This document shows positions 7,871 to 14,882 of a DNA stretch of 39,064 nt, piece after piece. The notes under the pieces were generated by a model. That model saw only the letters and a program-made list of their open reading frames with translations. It was not told where the DNA came from and searched no databases. Positions within the stretch are counted from its first letter, which is position 1. Each line of letters begins with the position of its first letter. Source of the DNA: Pedobacter ginsenosidimutans (GTDB lineage Bacteria > Bacteroidota > Bacteroidia > Sphingobacteriales > Sphingobacteriaceae); contig NZ_LMZQ01000026.1 in assembly GCF_001442625.1 (NCBI RefSeq), forward strand, positions 1-39,064, in the 5' to 3' direction. Both the position numbers and the translations under genes were made by a program.

Positions 7871-8089
7871 CTAGTGTTTAACTTCAGTTTTTTCTGTAGT
7901 AGTTTTTACAGTAGTATCTTTTACTGTAGAATCTTTAACGGTAGTGTCTTTTGCAGTAGTATCAGTAACGATAGTTGAAGAATCTGTAGCTGTTGTATCA
8001 GTACCTTCAGCTTTTTTTTCTGAGTTACAAGCAACAACTGATAAAGATAAAGCTAAAGCTAAAAAGCCTAATTTGAATGCATTTTTCAT
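7871..8089 (-). CDS. Thr/Asp/Lys-repeat mini-lipoprotein 2
   Basis: 72-aa paralogue nearly identical to the next copy at 8236-8454. Signal MKNAFKLGFLALALSLSVVA, Cys21, then NSEKKAEGTD. Tail repeats DTTAKDTTVKDSTVKDTTVK, C-terminus EKTEVKH. The high identity with copy 1, including much of the 5' leader (TAAGTAATTAATT), points to recent tandem duplication. Cassette with own promoter-like motif and terminator. Function unknown. Confidence 0.83.
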   Translation of the reverse strand: MKNAFKLGFLALALSLSVVACNSEKKAEGTDTTATDSSTIVTDTTAKDTTVKDSTVKDTTVKTTTEKTEVKH

Positions 8090-8125
8090 TTTTGAGTATT
8101 TTTAAGTAATTAATTAATTTACCTG

Positions 8126-8154
8126 TTAATACCACTTATTTAAAAAGGTAACCC
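8126..8154 (-). promoter_or_regulatory. Putative ECF promoter of mini-lipoprotein 2
   Basis: Minus strand CGGGTTACC with GGGTTAC at 8154-8148, 17-nt spacer starting CTTTTT, ATTAA at 8130-8126 (ATTAACAGG). 36 nt from the -10-like element to the ATG. Confidence 0.65.
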
Positions 8155-8182
8155 GAAAAAAATAAAAAAAAGTAAAAAAAAT

Positions 8183-8219
8183 AAAAAAGGCTTCCGATTC
8201 TGCATCAGAAGCCTTTTTT
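8183..8219 (-). terminator. Terminator of mini-lipoprotein gene 1
   Basis: 12-bp stem AAAAAAGGCTTC / GAAGCCTTTTTT with a 13-nt loop; the A-rich tract upstream on the plus strand supplies the U-run. Confidence 0.88.
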
Positions 8220-8235
8220 TATGAGTAAAGTTAGA

Positions 8236-8454
8236 CTAGTGTTTAACTTCTTCTGTAGTAGTAGTAGTTTTTACAGTAGTATCTTTTACTGTAGAATCTT
8301 TAACTGTAGTATCTTTTGCAGTAGTATCAGTAACGATAGTAGAAGAATCAGTTAAAGTTGTATCAGCACCTTCAGCTTTTTTCTCTGAGTTACAAGCAAC
8401 AACTGATAAAGATAAAGCTAAAGCTAAAAAGCCTAATTTGAATGCATTTTTCAT
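8236..8454 (-). CDS. Thr/Asp/Lys-repeat mini-lipoprotein 1
   Basis: 72-aa paralogue closest to the sigma-factor gene and transcribed divergently from it. Signal MKNAFKLGFLALALSLSVVA, Cys21, NSEKKAEGAD, then TDSSTIVTDTTAKDTTVK repeats and a TTTTTEEVKH end. Besides the shared ECF-like motif, its promoter region contains TACCTTTG (8502-8495), a match to the housekeeping -7 box, so this copy may have a dual promoter. Likely an abundant surface or periplasm-facing lipopeptide; the role is not known. Confidence 0.83.
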   Translation of the reverse strand: MKNAFKLGFLALALSLSVVACNSEKKAEGADTTLTDSSTIVTDTTAKDTTVKDSTVKDTTVKTTTTTEEVKH

Positions 8455-8485
8455 TTTTGAATTTTTTTAAGTAATTAATTTCTTA

Positions 8486-8514
8486 TTAATGCCGCAAAGG
8501 TAAAAAGGTAACCC
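8486..8514 (-). promoter_or_regulatory. Putative ECF promoter of mini-lipoprotein 1, with an embedded housekeeping -7 box
   Basis: Minus strand CGGGTTACC with GGGTTAC at 8514-8508, 17-nt spacer, ATTAA at 8490-8486. Within the spacer lies TACCTTTG (8502-8495), a TAnnTTTG match. Confidence 0.65.
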
Positions 8515-8556
8515 GACAATTTATAAAAAAGTTAAAATATTTTTTTTCTGAGGTTT

Positions 8557-8586
8557 GGGTTACCGTTTGCTTTAAGTTTGTATTAA
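8557..8586 (+). promoter_or_regulatory. Putative autoregulatory ECF promoter (distal) of the sigma gene
   Basis: Plus strand GGGTTACC with GGGTTAC at 8557-8563, 18-nt spacer, ATTAA at 8582-8586 (ATTAAGC). A transcript would start near 8593, about 65 nt before the GTG at 8658. Confidence 0.55.
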
Positions 8587-8625
8587 GCAATTATAGTAGC
8601 TATAAATATTTTTTTGTCTAATATT

Positions 8626-8654
8626 GGGTTACTATTTATAGAAAAATGTATTAA
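8626..8654 (+). promoter_or_regulatory. Second GGGTTAC-N17-ATTAA motif at the sigma-gene start
   Basis: GGGTTAC at 8626-8632, exact 17-nt spacer, ATTAA at 8650-8654 (ATTAAC). It ends 3 nt before the GTG start codon, so if used as a promoter the RNA would begin at or just inside the start codon. It could instead be a binding site that blocks the distal promoter. Confidence 0.5.
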
Positions 8655-8657
8655 CTA

Positions 8658-9224
8658 GTGAATAACAGTTTAAAGAGTTCAGTTCCAACAGATAGAGAGG
8701 TTATTTTAGGTATCCTAAATAATTCAGAAGATACACTTAACAAGTTATACAAGGCTTATTATGCAATGGTTTTGCAATTTATCCTGAATAATAACGGTGA
8801 TGAAGATGATGCAAAAGACGTTTACCAGGAAGGTATAATAATTTTATATAACAAAATTAAGGCTGGTAATTTTGAGCTCAGCAGTAAATTGAAAACCTAT
8901 ATTTATTCGGTTTGCCGGCGTATTTGGCTAAAAAAACTTAGCTTAAACAGTAAAAAAGCCGGTAACATTACCGATTATGAAGATGTATTTGCTGTTGAGG
9001 AAGATGTAGAGCACCACGAAGAGAAAGATGCTGCTTTTGTGAAAATGCAATCGGCACTCGATCATTTGGGCGAACCTTGTAAAACCATTATTCAGGATTT
9101 TTATATCCACAATTTATCCATGCAGGATATCTGTGAAAAGTTTGGTTATACCAATACCGACAATGCAAAAACGCAGAAGTATAAATGCCTGCAAAGGTTA
9201 AAGAAAATATTTTTTCAACCATAA
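8658..9224 (+). CDS. ECF-family RNA polymerase sigma factor
   Basis: 188 aa with the two ECF domains. Region 2 (about 26-95) has YKAYYAMVLQFIL and the DAKDVYQEGIIILYNKI core-binding helix, then LKTYIYSVCRRIWLKKL for -10 recognition. Region 4 (about 128-184) is CKTIIQDFYIHNLSMQDICEKFG plus a basic recognition helix. A GTG start is used: an in-frame TAA lies two codons before it, and the next ATG (codon 36) would cut into region 2. The gene 6 nt downstream encodes an anti-sigma-like membrane protease, the usual ECF partner position. Two copies of the GGGTTAC...ATTAA motif lie upstream, suggesting autoregulation. It is not recognisably the FecI type: no FecR or TonB receptor follows. Confidence 0.88.
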   Translation: MNNSLKSSVPTDREVILGILNNSEDTLNKLYKAYYAMVLQFILNNNGDEDDAKDVYQEGIIILYNKIKAGNFELSSKLKTYIYSVCRRIWLKKLSLNSKKAGNITDYEDVFAVEEDVEHHEEKDAAFVKMQSALDHLGEPCKTIIQDFYIHNLSMQDICEKFGYTNTDNAKTQKYKCLQRLKKIFFQP

Positions 9225-9230
9225 TTTGAA

Positions 9231-10325
9231 ATGAGAAACGATTTGGAGTTAGATGCAATTATTGAAGATTACCTTTTAGGTAAACTTAATGCACAGGAAA
9301 CTGAAGCTTTTGAACAGTTACGTCGTAATGATGCCACAGTAGATCATAAAGTAGTTTCGCATAAGTTCTTTTTAGAATCTATGGGAACATTTGCTGAGCA
9401 GTTGCGCTTAAAAGAACAGTTAAATCACATTCATTCAGAAATTGATGTGGAGGGTTTGGCTTCTACACTTAGGCCTCATCCATCACGTGTGGTTCAGTTG
9501 TGGCGCAAACATAAATCTGCAATTGCAGTTGCAGCATCTTTCGTTGTACTCTCTCTGGTTTCTATTTACTCTATTCAGCATAATACTCAACAGGCAGAGC
9601 GTTACAGGCAGTTAAGCAACCAGGTAAATAATGCTATTAAAACACAAAATAGCTTAATCAGAAATATTAAGCATAATAATACAACTTCTGGTAAGCCAAA
9701 TGCTCAGAATAGTTTTGGTGGTACTGGTTTTGCCATTTCTACAAATGGTTACATTTTAACCAACCTGCATATTATTAATGGCGCTGATTCTTTATATGTG
9801 CAAAACAGTAGAGGAGAATCGTTCAAGGTAAAGTCAGTTTACACAGATCCTCAAAACGATATTGCAATTCTTAAAATAAACGATAAACACTTCAGTAACT
9901 TATCATCTATTCCATACACCATTAAAAGGAATACAAGCAACATTGGTGAAATTGTATATACCTTAGGTTATCCAAAGGATGATGCTGTGCTTGGAGAAGG
10001 TTACGTGAGTTCTAAAAATGGTTTTATTGGAGATACCACTCAGTATCAGGTAGCTATTTCAGTTAATCCGGGTAATAGCGGTGGTCCTGTTTTAGATAAT
10101 AACGGAAATTTGGTGGGTATCATTAGTGGTAAGCCTGATCAGACTGAAGGTGCAGCTTTTGCTATTAAATCAAAATATATTTTAGAGGCCATGAGGGCCA
10201 TTCCTCAGGATTCATTAGGCGTGAATAAACTTTCTGCCAACAAAAGAAGTTTGCTGTCTGGTTTAAAACGCACCAAACAAATCGAAAAAATACAGGATTA
10301 TGTATTTATGATAAAAGCATACTAA
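9231..10325 (+). CDS. Membrane anti-sigma-like / HtrA-type serine protease fusion
   Basis: 364 aa in three parts. Residues 1-95 are an acidic helical domain (ELDAIIEDYLLGKLNAQETE) like the N-terminal sigma-binding part of Bacteroidota anti-sigma proteins. A single TM segment lies at about 97-115, preceded by WRKHK, so the N-terminus should be cytoplasmic and the rest periplasmic. A trypsin-like domain of HtrA/S1C type spans about 160-325 with a full triad: His180 (TNLHII), Asp210 (PQNDIAIL) and Ser283 (NPGNSGGPV). No PDZ domain follows; the 40-residue tail is basic. It is probably co-transcribed with the sigma gene and ends at a strong terminator. Family knowledge supports protease activity; control of the sigma factor by the N-terminal domain is inferred from position and architecture. 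Confidence 0.82.
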   Translation: MRNDLELDAIIEDYLLGKLNAQETEAFEQLRRNDATVDHKVVSHKFFLESMGTFAEQLRLKEQLNHIHSEIDVEGLASTLRPHPSRVVQLWRKHKSAIAVAASFVVLSLVSIYSIQHNTQQAERYRQLSNQVNNAIKTQNSLIRNIKHNNTTSGKPNAQNSFGGTGFAISTNGYILTNLHIINGADSLYVQNSRGESFKVKSVYTDPQNDIAILKINDKHFSNLSSIPYTIKRNTSNIGEIVYTLGYPKDDAVLGEGYVSSKNGFIGDTTQYQVAISVNPGNSGGPVLDNNGNLVGIISGKPDQTEGAAFAIKSKYILEAMRAIPQDSLGVNKLSANKRSLLSGLKRTKQIEKIQDYVFMIKAY

Positions 10326-10355
10326 AAGCAACACCCCAAACAAATTAATATTCTT

Positions 10356-10388
10356 AAACCCTGAAGACTGATTCTTCAGGGTTTTTTT
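10356..10388 (+). terminator. Terminator of the sigma/protease operon
   Basis: AAACCCTGAAGA / TTCTTCAGGGTTT stem with a short loop and seven Ts (10382-10388). Confidence 0.9.
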
Positions 10389-10452
10389 ATTGGAATTGTA
10401 ATTTAGAGGTCTTAAATTAATATTAAATCTATGTATTTACTATACTATTGTT

Positions 10453-10460
10453 TAGATTTG
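10453..10460 (+). promoter_or_regulatory. -7 element TAGATTTG of the peroxiredoxin gene
   Basis: TAnnTTTG match 28 nt before the ATG at 10489. No clear upstream TTG at the usual spacing. Confidence 0.35.
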
Positions 10461-10488
10461 TTTTAGTCAAATTTAAATTAATAATATC

Positions 10489-11124
10489 ATGAGTATAAGA
10501 TTAGGCGATACCGCACCGAATTTCAAGGCCAACACATCCATTGGCGAAATAGATTTTTACGATTATTTAGGCGATAGCTGGGGAGTATTGTTTTCTCACC
10601 CTGCCGATTATACCCCTGTTTGTACCACAGAATTAGGTAGAACTGCAGCTTTAAAAGGTGAATTTGAAAAAAGAAACGTTAAAGTTTTAGCCCTAAGTGT
10701 TGATTCTGCTGAATCACATAAAGGATGGATTAATGATATTAACGAAACTCAGAATACTTCTGTCGAATTTCCGATTATTGCCGATCCTGATAAGACTGTG
10801 GCAAATCTATACGATATGATCCACCCAAATGCTTCAGAAACTTTAACAGTTCGCTCGTTGTTCGTAATCAGCCCCGATAAAAAGGTGAAATTAACCATTA
10901 CTTACCCGGCATCAACCGGAAGAAATTTTAATGAAGTGTTACGTGTAATTGATTCTTTACAGCTTACGGCAAATTATAGCGTGGCCACACCTGCCGATTG
11001 GAAAGATGGAGAAGATGTAATTGTGGTAAATAGCATTAAAACGGAGGATATTCCAGCTAAATTTCCTAAAGGACACCAGGTAATTAAACCTTATTTACGT
11101 ACTACACCTCAGCCAAATAAATAA
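10489..11124 (+). CDS. 1-Cys peroxiredoxin (Prx6-type)
   Basis: Thiol peroxidase that reduces H2O2 and organic peroxides, 211 aa. The peroxidatic site is DYTPVCTTE with Cys45, the only cysteine in the protein, which makes it a 1-Cys enzyme needing an external thiol. The C-terminal half has the Prx6-group block RSLFVISPDKKVKLTITYPA and the PADWKDGEDVIV segment. Length matches Prx6 (about 210-220 aa) rather than the AhpC/Prx1 group. Flanked upstream by the sigma/protease terminator; single-gene unit. Expected to be cytoplasmic. Confidence 0.93.
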   Translation: MSIRLGDTAPNFKANTSIGEIDFYDYLGDSWGVLFSHPADYTPVCTTELGRTAALKGEFEKRNVKVLALSVDSAESHKGWINDINETQNTSVEFPIIADPDKTVANLYDMIHPNASETLTVRSLFVISPDKKVKLTITYPASTGRNFNEVLRVIDSLQLTANYSVATPADWKDGEDVIVVNSIKTEDIPAKFPKGHQVIKPYLRTTPQPNK

Positions 11125-11177
11125 TCCGAAAATTTTATTTAATAACGCAACATTATTGTTGAATGGACAGAAATGGC

Positions 11178-11207
11178 TTGCATTATATTCGTAAATTATT
11201 ATATTTG
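11178..11207 (+). promoter_or_regulatory. Promoter of the cold-shock gene
   Basis: TTG at 11178-11180, 19-nt spacer, TATATTTG at 11200-11207: a full match to the Bacteroidota housekeeping consensus. Transcription would start near 11213, leaving an A/T-rich leader of about 119 nt before the ATG. Long leaders are typical of cold-shock mRNAs and may form a thermosensitive structure. Confidence 0.6.
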
Positions 11208-11331
11208 GTAGTTTTGTTTCAATATTAGCGCTTAAACTGGTTGTTTTGCTCATAATAATACTCAATTAGTTAAATGAAATGCTGATCAAGGCTTAAAAGT
11301 TTATTTATTTTATATAATTTTTTATTTTTTT

Positions 11332-11529
11332 ATGGCAACCGGAAAAGTTAAGTGGTTTAATACTCAAAAAGGCTTTGGATTTATTGTGCAAGAAGACAAT
11401 AAAGACTTATTTGTGCATTTTAAAGATGTTTTAGGTGGAATCGAAAGCTTGAAAGAAAACGACACAGTAGAATTTGAAGTAGCTGAAGGCAGAAAAGGTT
11501 TACAAGCAGTAAATGTTAAGAAAGTTTAA
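11332..11529 (+). CDS. csp: Cold-shock protein, CspA family
   Basis: 65-aa single cold-shock domain that binds single-stranded RNA/DNA and loosens RNA structure. RNP1 is KGFGFIV (residues 14-20) and RNP2 is DLFVHF (25-30); it opens with the usual GKVKWFN. Length is normal. Monocistronic: own promoter 150 nt upstream, own terminator 32 nt downstream. The leader of about 119 nt suggests post-transcriptional control. Confidence 0.96.
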   Translation: MATGKVKWFNTQKGFGFIVQEDNKDLFVHFKDVLGGIESLKENDTVEFEVAEGRKGLQAVNVKKV

Positions 11530-11559
11530 GCAATAATATAATGATTATTTCTTCATTCC

Positions 11560-11593
11560 TACAAAAAGCCTTTCGATTGAGAGGCTTTTTGTA
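11560..11593 (+). terminator. Terminator of the cold-shock gene
   Basis: ACAAAAAGCCT / AGGCTTTTTGT hairpin with a loop of about 10 nt; T-run inside the 3' arm. Confidence 0.8.
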
Positions 11594-11617
11594 TTAACAG
11601 TCTTGTCTGGACGAAAT

Positions 11618-11822
11618 CGTCATCTCGATCCGATAGCTATCGGATGAAGCGTAGCGGAACGGAGAGATCTATAAAGTCGTTACTCTATTGTAGATTTCTC
11701 TTCCAAAGGAGTTCCTTTAGAACACTGCGGTCGAAATGACGATCTCACGATAAGGTGTATATCGTGTAAATGAAAAGTAGTAATTCATAGGTTGCAAATT
11801 CTTCTCTACGCTCAGAATGACA
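11618..11822. repeat. Composite of dispersed GTCAT/ATGAC repeats
   Basis: Starts CGTCATCTCGATCCGATAGC, contains the palindrome CCGATAGCTATCGG, and closes with GCGGTCGAAATGACGA at about 11742. A further end unit CTACGCTCAGAATGACA lies at 11806-11822. Same family as the repeats at 2541, 13039, 18737 and 21857. Fills the space between two convergent genes; no gene here. Confidence 0.7.
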
Positions 11823-11824
11823 AT

Positions 11825-13012
11825 CTAATAGTATTGAATAATTGAGGCTCTAACAACGATGTTTTCGCTGTTGCCCACCTTGGTGAAAATTAGAAACTGA
11901 TTTTGATCTGCTTTTATTTTATATTTTTTGACTAAATCTTCAGGCTTTGCCGGATAGTTCCGCACAATCACATTTCCCTTTAAATTTTCTTGTTTTTTAA
12001 GTGCTGTGGTACTGAGTATGGCTTCAATTTTAAAAATTCTGCCTGGGAAATCTTTATTTACAATTACCGAACTAAATAGCTGTGTTTGAGGATGTAGTTT
12101 TAAGAGATTGTAAGTTGTACCAATTAAATTAAAAGCGCCCGATTTTAGTAAAGCAGCATCTGGTTCGTATAAGTAATCACCAGTGTTTAAACCATCAATA
12201 AACTGAATTGAAGCATTTGAAGCTGATCTGTAAAAGGAAAAGTCTTTTTCAATCTCTTTATTTAAAGTTACAGCTATAATTTTTGCATCACCATTGTAAC
12301 CTTTATCGATGATCCATAAAAGTTCTTTGCACTCATTTTTTACACTCACAATATGGATCTCGCTTACATGTTTCAATTCTGATAATCCTGCTGAAATATC
12401 GAGTAAAGGAGCAGTTTTGACGATTATTCTCGAAGATTTTTCTAATAAGGCATCCAGATTGCTTGTAATGTCGGGCGTACAGTCTTTTAGCATAAAAACT
12501 TTGCCCTTTTCGGCTCGTCGTGCAGGATCTACATAAATCGTATCAAATGATGTATCGCTAGCCATGATGTAAGCAATGCCATCTTCGGCTTTAAATTCGA
12601 TATTTGTTGCATGTAAAGCCTGCGCATTATGTCGGGCTATAACGGATAGTTCAAGGTTAATTTCGCAATGTGTAACCGCTTTTACATTTTTAGAAAAGTA
12701 ATAGCTGTCAATCCCGAAACCTCCGGTAATGTCAATTAAAGTATTGCCTTTCGCTAGTTTGGATTTGTATTTCGCAGTAATTTCAGAAGAAGTTTGTTCA
12801 ATGGATAATAAAGGGGGATAATAAATATCTTGAGTATTAAACCAGGTGGGTAATTTCTTTTCTGATTTTTTTTTTGCGGTAATCTGTGTGGATAATTCGG
12901 CTGCAGTAATACCCTCGAACGGACTTTTTGCCAAAGCAATCTGATTTACATCTGCATTTAAATTTGCGTTGATGTACTCTTGTACGGCTTTGGCTAAAAG
13001 TTTATTGTTCAT
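11825..13012 (-). CDS. THUMP-like class I SAM-dependent methyltransferase
   Basis: 395 aa. The SAM site is DITGGFGIDS (94-103), followed by an acidic end of the second strand (CEIN) and the catalytic-loop-like VDPARR (161-166), comparable to the DPP(Y/R) motif of base methyltransferases. The C-terminal 100 residues (GNVIVRNYPAKPEDLVKKYKI...) match the THUMP-like domain of a Bacteroidota family annotated as RNA-modifying methyltransferases. The RNA target is not known. The start ATG at 13012 opens with a helical N-terminal extension (1-60). Gene order around it suggests no operon partner. Confidence 0.85.
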   Translation of the reverse strand: MNNKLLAKAVQEYINANLNADVNQIALAKSPFEGITAAELSTQITAKKKSEKKLPTWFNTQDIYYPPLLSIEQTSSEITAKYKSKLAKGNTLIDITGGFGIDSYYFSKNVKAVTHCEINLELSVIARHNAQALHATNIEFKAEDGIAYIMASDTSFDTIYVDPARRAEKGKVFMLKDCTPDITSNLDALLEKSSRIIVKTAPLLDISAGLSELKHVSEIHIVSVKNECKELLWIIDKGYNGDAKIIAVTLNKEIEKDFSFYRSASNASIQFIDGLNTGDYLYEPDAALLKSGAFNLIGTTYNLLKLHPQTQLFSSVIVNKDFPGRIFKIEAILSTTALKKQENLKGNVIVRNYPAKPEDLVKKYKIKADQNQFLIFTKVGNSENIVVRASIIQYY

Positions 13013-13038
13013 GTGTTAATATGTTATTTCAAAAGAGA

Positions 13039-13114
13039 TCGTCATTTCGACTGTAGTGCAACGAAATGGAGAAATCTATTTAGATAGGTTTCTCCACTGC
13101 GGTCGAAATGACGA
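13039..13114. repeat. Palindromic dispersed repeat
   Basis: Outer arms TCGTCATTTCGAC and GTCGAAATGACGA are perfect inverted 13-mers. Inside, GAGAAATCTATTT and AGATAGGTTTCTC pair imperfectly, so the whole 76-nt element can fold into one long hairpin. Sits between the methyltransferase start and the lysC stop. Confidence 0.75.
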
Positions 13115-13143
13115 ACACATTTAATGCTCGCAATGACCAAATT

Positions 13144-14412
13144 CTATGTGGTTTTATTCTTCATAACCATCTGGCAGGTATGGCGGCTTTTAACTTCCAA
13201 TAAAATATCTTTATCAACTGTTACACGATCAATAGTTTGTTGGTTATAATAGCGGATGGTTACCAGTTCCAAGCCCTTATTGTATTTTACGGTAAATTCT
13301 TGAGACAGATCTTTGATCAGTTTTTCAATTTGAGTAGGATGATCATCAACGCTTACCGAAAAGCTGATAGCAGAGTTGAGCATCGTATTGATTTTGATCC
13401 GGTGTGTATGGAAAAGCTCAAAAATATTGCTCAGATTTTCTTCTATAATAAAAGAATAATCTTTTGGGAAAATAGAAATCAACGCCTGGTTAACCTTAAA
13501 AATAAAAGAGGGGATAGGTAATGGGTTATTGTCTTTGGTAATTGCTGTTCCTGAGCCTTCTGGTTGGATAAATGACCTTACAAAAAGCGGAATCCCTTTG
13601 TTTTGAAGGGGTTTTATTGTTTTTGGGTGTATCACCGTTGCGCCATAATAAGTAAGCTCAATCGCATCATGATAAGAAAGCTGGGCAATTTTCTCTGTTT
13701 CATCAAACCATTTCGGATCTGCATTTAATACCCCGGGAACATCCTTCCAGATGGTTAATGCAGCAGCATCTAAACAGGAAGCAAATATGGCTGCCGAATA
13801 ATCAGAACCTTCCCGGCCTAAAGTTGTGGTGTAGTTTTCGCTTGTACCGCCAATAAATCCCTGTGTTACAATAATGTTGTCGGTTAAGAGCGGTAATAAG
13901 TCTTTTTGTATAATCTGATTGGTTTTTGCCCAATCTACTTTTCCTTCACGATAGGTGTTGTCAGTCTGGATATAATTCCGCGCATCGGCCCAAAGGGCTT
14001 TATTGCCTGTTTCATTTAACCAGGCTGCCACAATTTTAGTCGAGACTACTTCACCGATTGATACAATCTGATCATAAATGTAATCAGGGTTGTTATCTGG
14101 TTCATCTTCAATCAGCCAGTCAATTTCAACAAATGTGTTAGCCACATCATCATAAACCGGATTAGCTTTACCTTGAAACAGCTCATCTATAATGTTGAAA
14201 TGGAAATGTTTGATCTCATCAAAAATCGCATGCGCTTCATCACTTTGTGTTAAGAATGCCTGCGTTAATTTTTCCAATTTATCGGTAATCTTCCCCATTG
14301 CAGAGATCACAATCAGTAAATTTCCTTTTTTGTAATCTCTGACAATATTGGCCAGATTCTTTACTCCATCTGCATCTTTTACCGAGGCACCACCAAACTT
14401 AAAAATATCCAT
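13144..14412 (-). CDS. lysC: Aspartate kinase (monofunctional)
   Basis: Phosphorylates aspartate, the first step towards Lys, Thr, Met and diaminopimelate. The amino-acid kinase domain starts MDIFKFGGASVKDADG with the K-F-G-G-(A/S) motif and includes TQGFIGGTSENYTTTLGREGSDYSA. The C-terminal regulatory half (from about residue 300) has ACT-like segments (ALISIFPKDYSFI..., ISFSVSVDDHPTQIEKL). 422 aa is normal for a monofunctional enzyme, and no homoserine dehydrogenase part is fused. It is the last gene of a tight yggS-GNAT-lysC cluster, 1 nt after the acetyltransferase gene. Confidence 0.93.
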   Translation of the reverse strand: MDIFKFGGASVKDADGVKNLANIVRDYKKGNLLIVISAMGKITDKLEKLTQAFLTQSDEAHAIFDEIKHFHFNIIDELFQGKANPVYDDVANTFVEIDWLIEDEPDNNPDYIYDQIVSIGEVVSTKIVAAWLNETGNKALWADARNYIQTDNTYREGKVDWAKTNQIIQKDLLPLLTDNIIVTQGFIGGTSENYTTTLGREGSDYSAAIFASCLDAAALTIWKDVPGVLNADPKWFDETEKIAQLSYHDAIELTYYGATVIHPKTIKPLQNKGIPLFVRSFIQPEGSGTAITKDNNPLPIPSFIFKVNQALISIFPKDYSFIIEENLSNIFELFHTHRIKINTMLNSAISFSVSVDDHPTQIEKLIKDLSQEFTVKYNKGLELVTIRYYNQQTIDRVTVDKDILLEVKSRHTCQMVMKNKTT

Positions 14413-14413
14413 G

Positions 14414-14881
14414 TTAAAATGCCTTGATTTGTTCTTTAGAGAAAGCTGCGTTTAACCAACCACTTTCTAAATGTGCTTTATATTTATTGTAGAAGTTTAT
14501 TGCTGGTTCGTTCCAGTCTAATACTTGCCAAACCATGCCACTATAATTGCCATTTTTAGCCTCTTCTATCACTTTTTCGAATAACACTTTACCCAGGCCT
14601 TTTCCTCGAAATTCTTCCGTTACAATAAAATCTTCGAGATACAACCTACATCCTTTCCAAGTAGAATAACGTGTATAGTATAATGCAAAGCCCACTATTG
14701 TATTATTTACTTCGGCTACGTAAGCTTTCCATACCGGGTTTTTACCAAAACCAGCATCGATAAAGTGATCTAAGGAAACCGTTACTTCTTCAGGGGCACG
14801 CTCATAAACGGCGAGCTCATTAATTAATTCCAATATTCTTGGACAATCTTCTGTGGTTGCAAATCTGATGTTAAAATCCAT
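14414..14881 (-). CDS. GNAT family N-acetyltransferase
   Basis: 155 aa, one GNAT fold. The acetyl-CoA loop is LEDFIVTEEFRGKGLGKVLF with the R-G-x-G-x-G/A pattern at about residues 96-102. The C-terminal WQVLDWNEPAINFYNKYKA block is that of the spermidine/spermine- and thialysine-acetyltransferase branch, so the substrate may be a polyamine or lysine-like amine. It lies between yggS and lysC with 1-nt gaps on both sides, so the three are almost surely one operon. Confidence 0.88.
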   Translation of the reverse strand: MDFNIRFATTEDCPRILELINELAVYERAPEEVTVSLDHFIDAGFGKNPVWKAYVAEVNNTIVGFALYYTRYSTWKGCRLYLEDFIVTEEFRGKGLGKVLFEKVIEEAKNGNYSGMVWQVLDWNEPAINFYNKYKAHLESGWLNAAFSKEQIKAF

Positions 14882-14882
14882 A

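Noticed and set aside
7196..8454. Regular repeats that could suggest a CRISPR array
   Set aside because: The periodicity comes from four paralogous genes about 360 nt apart and TVKDT codon repeats; no constant 25-40 nt repeat with unique spacers.
9231..10325. Reading the protease as a plain DegP/DegQ periplasmic protease
   Set aside because: It has no cleavable signal peptide or PDZ domain, and a 95-residue cytoplasmic domain precedes the TM helix.
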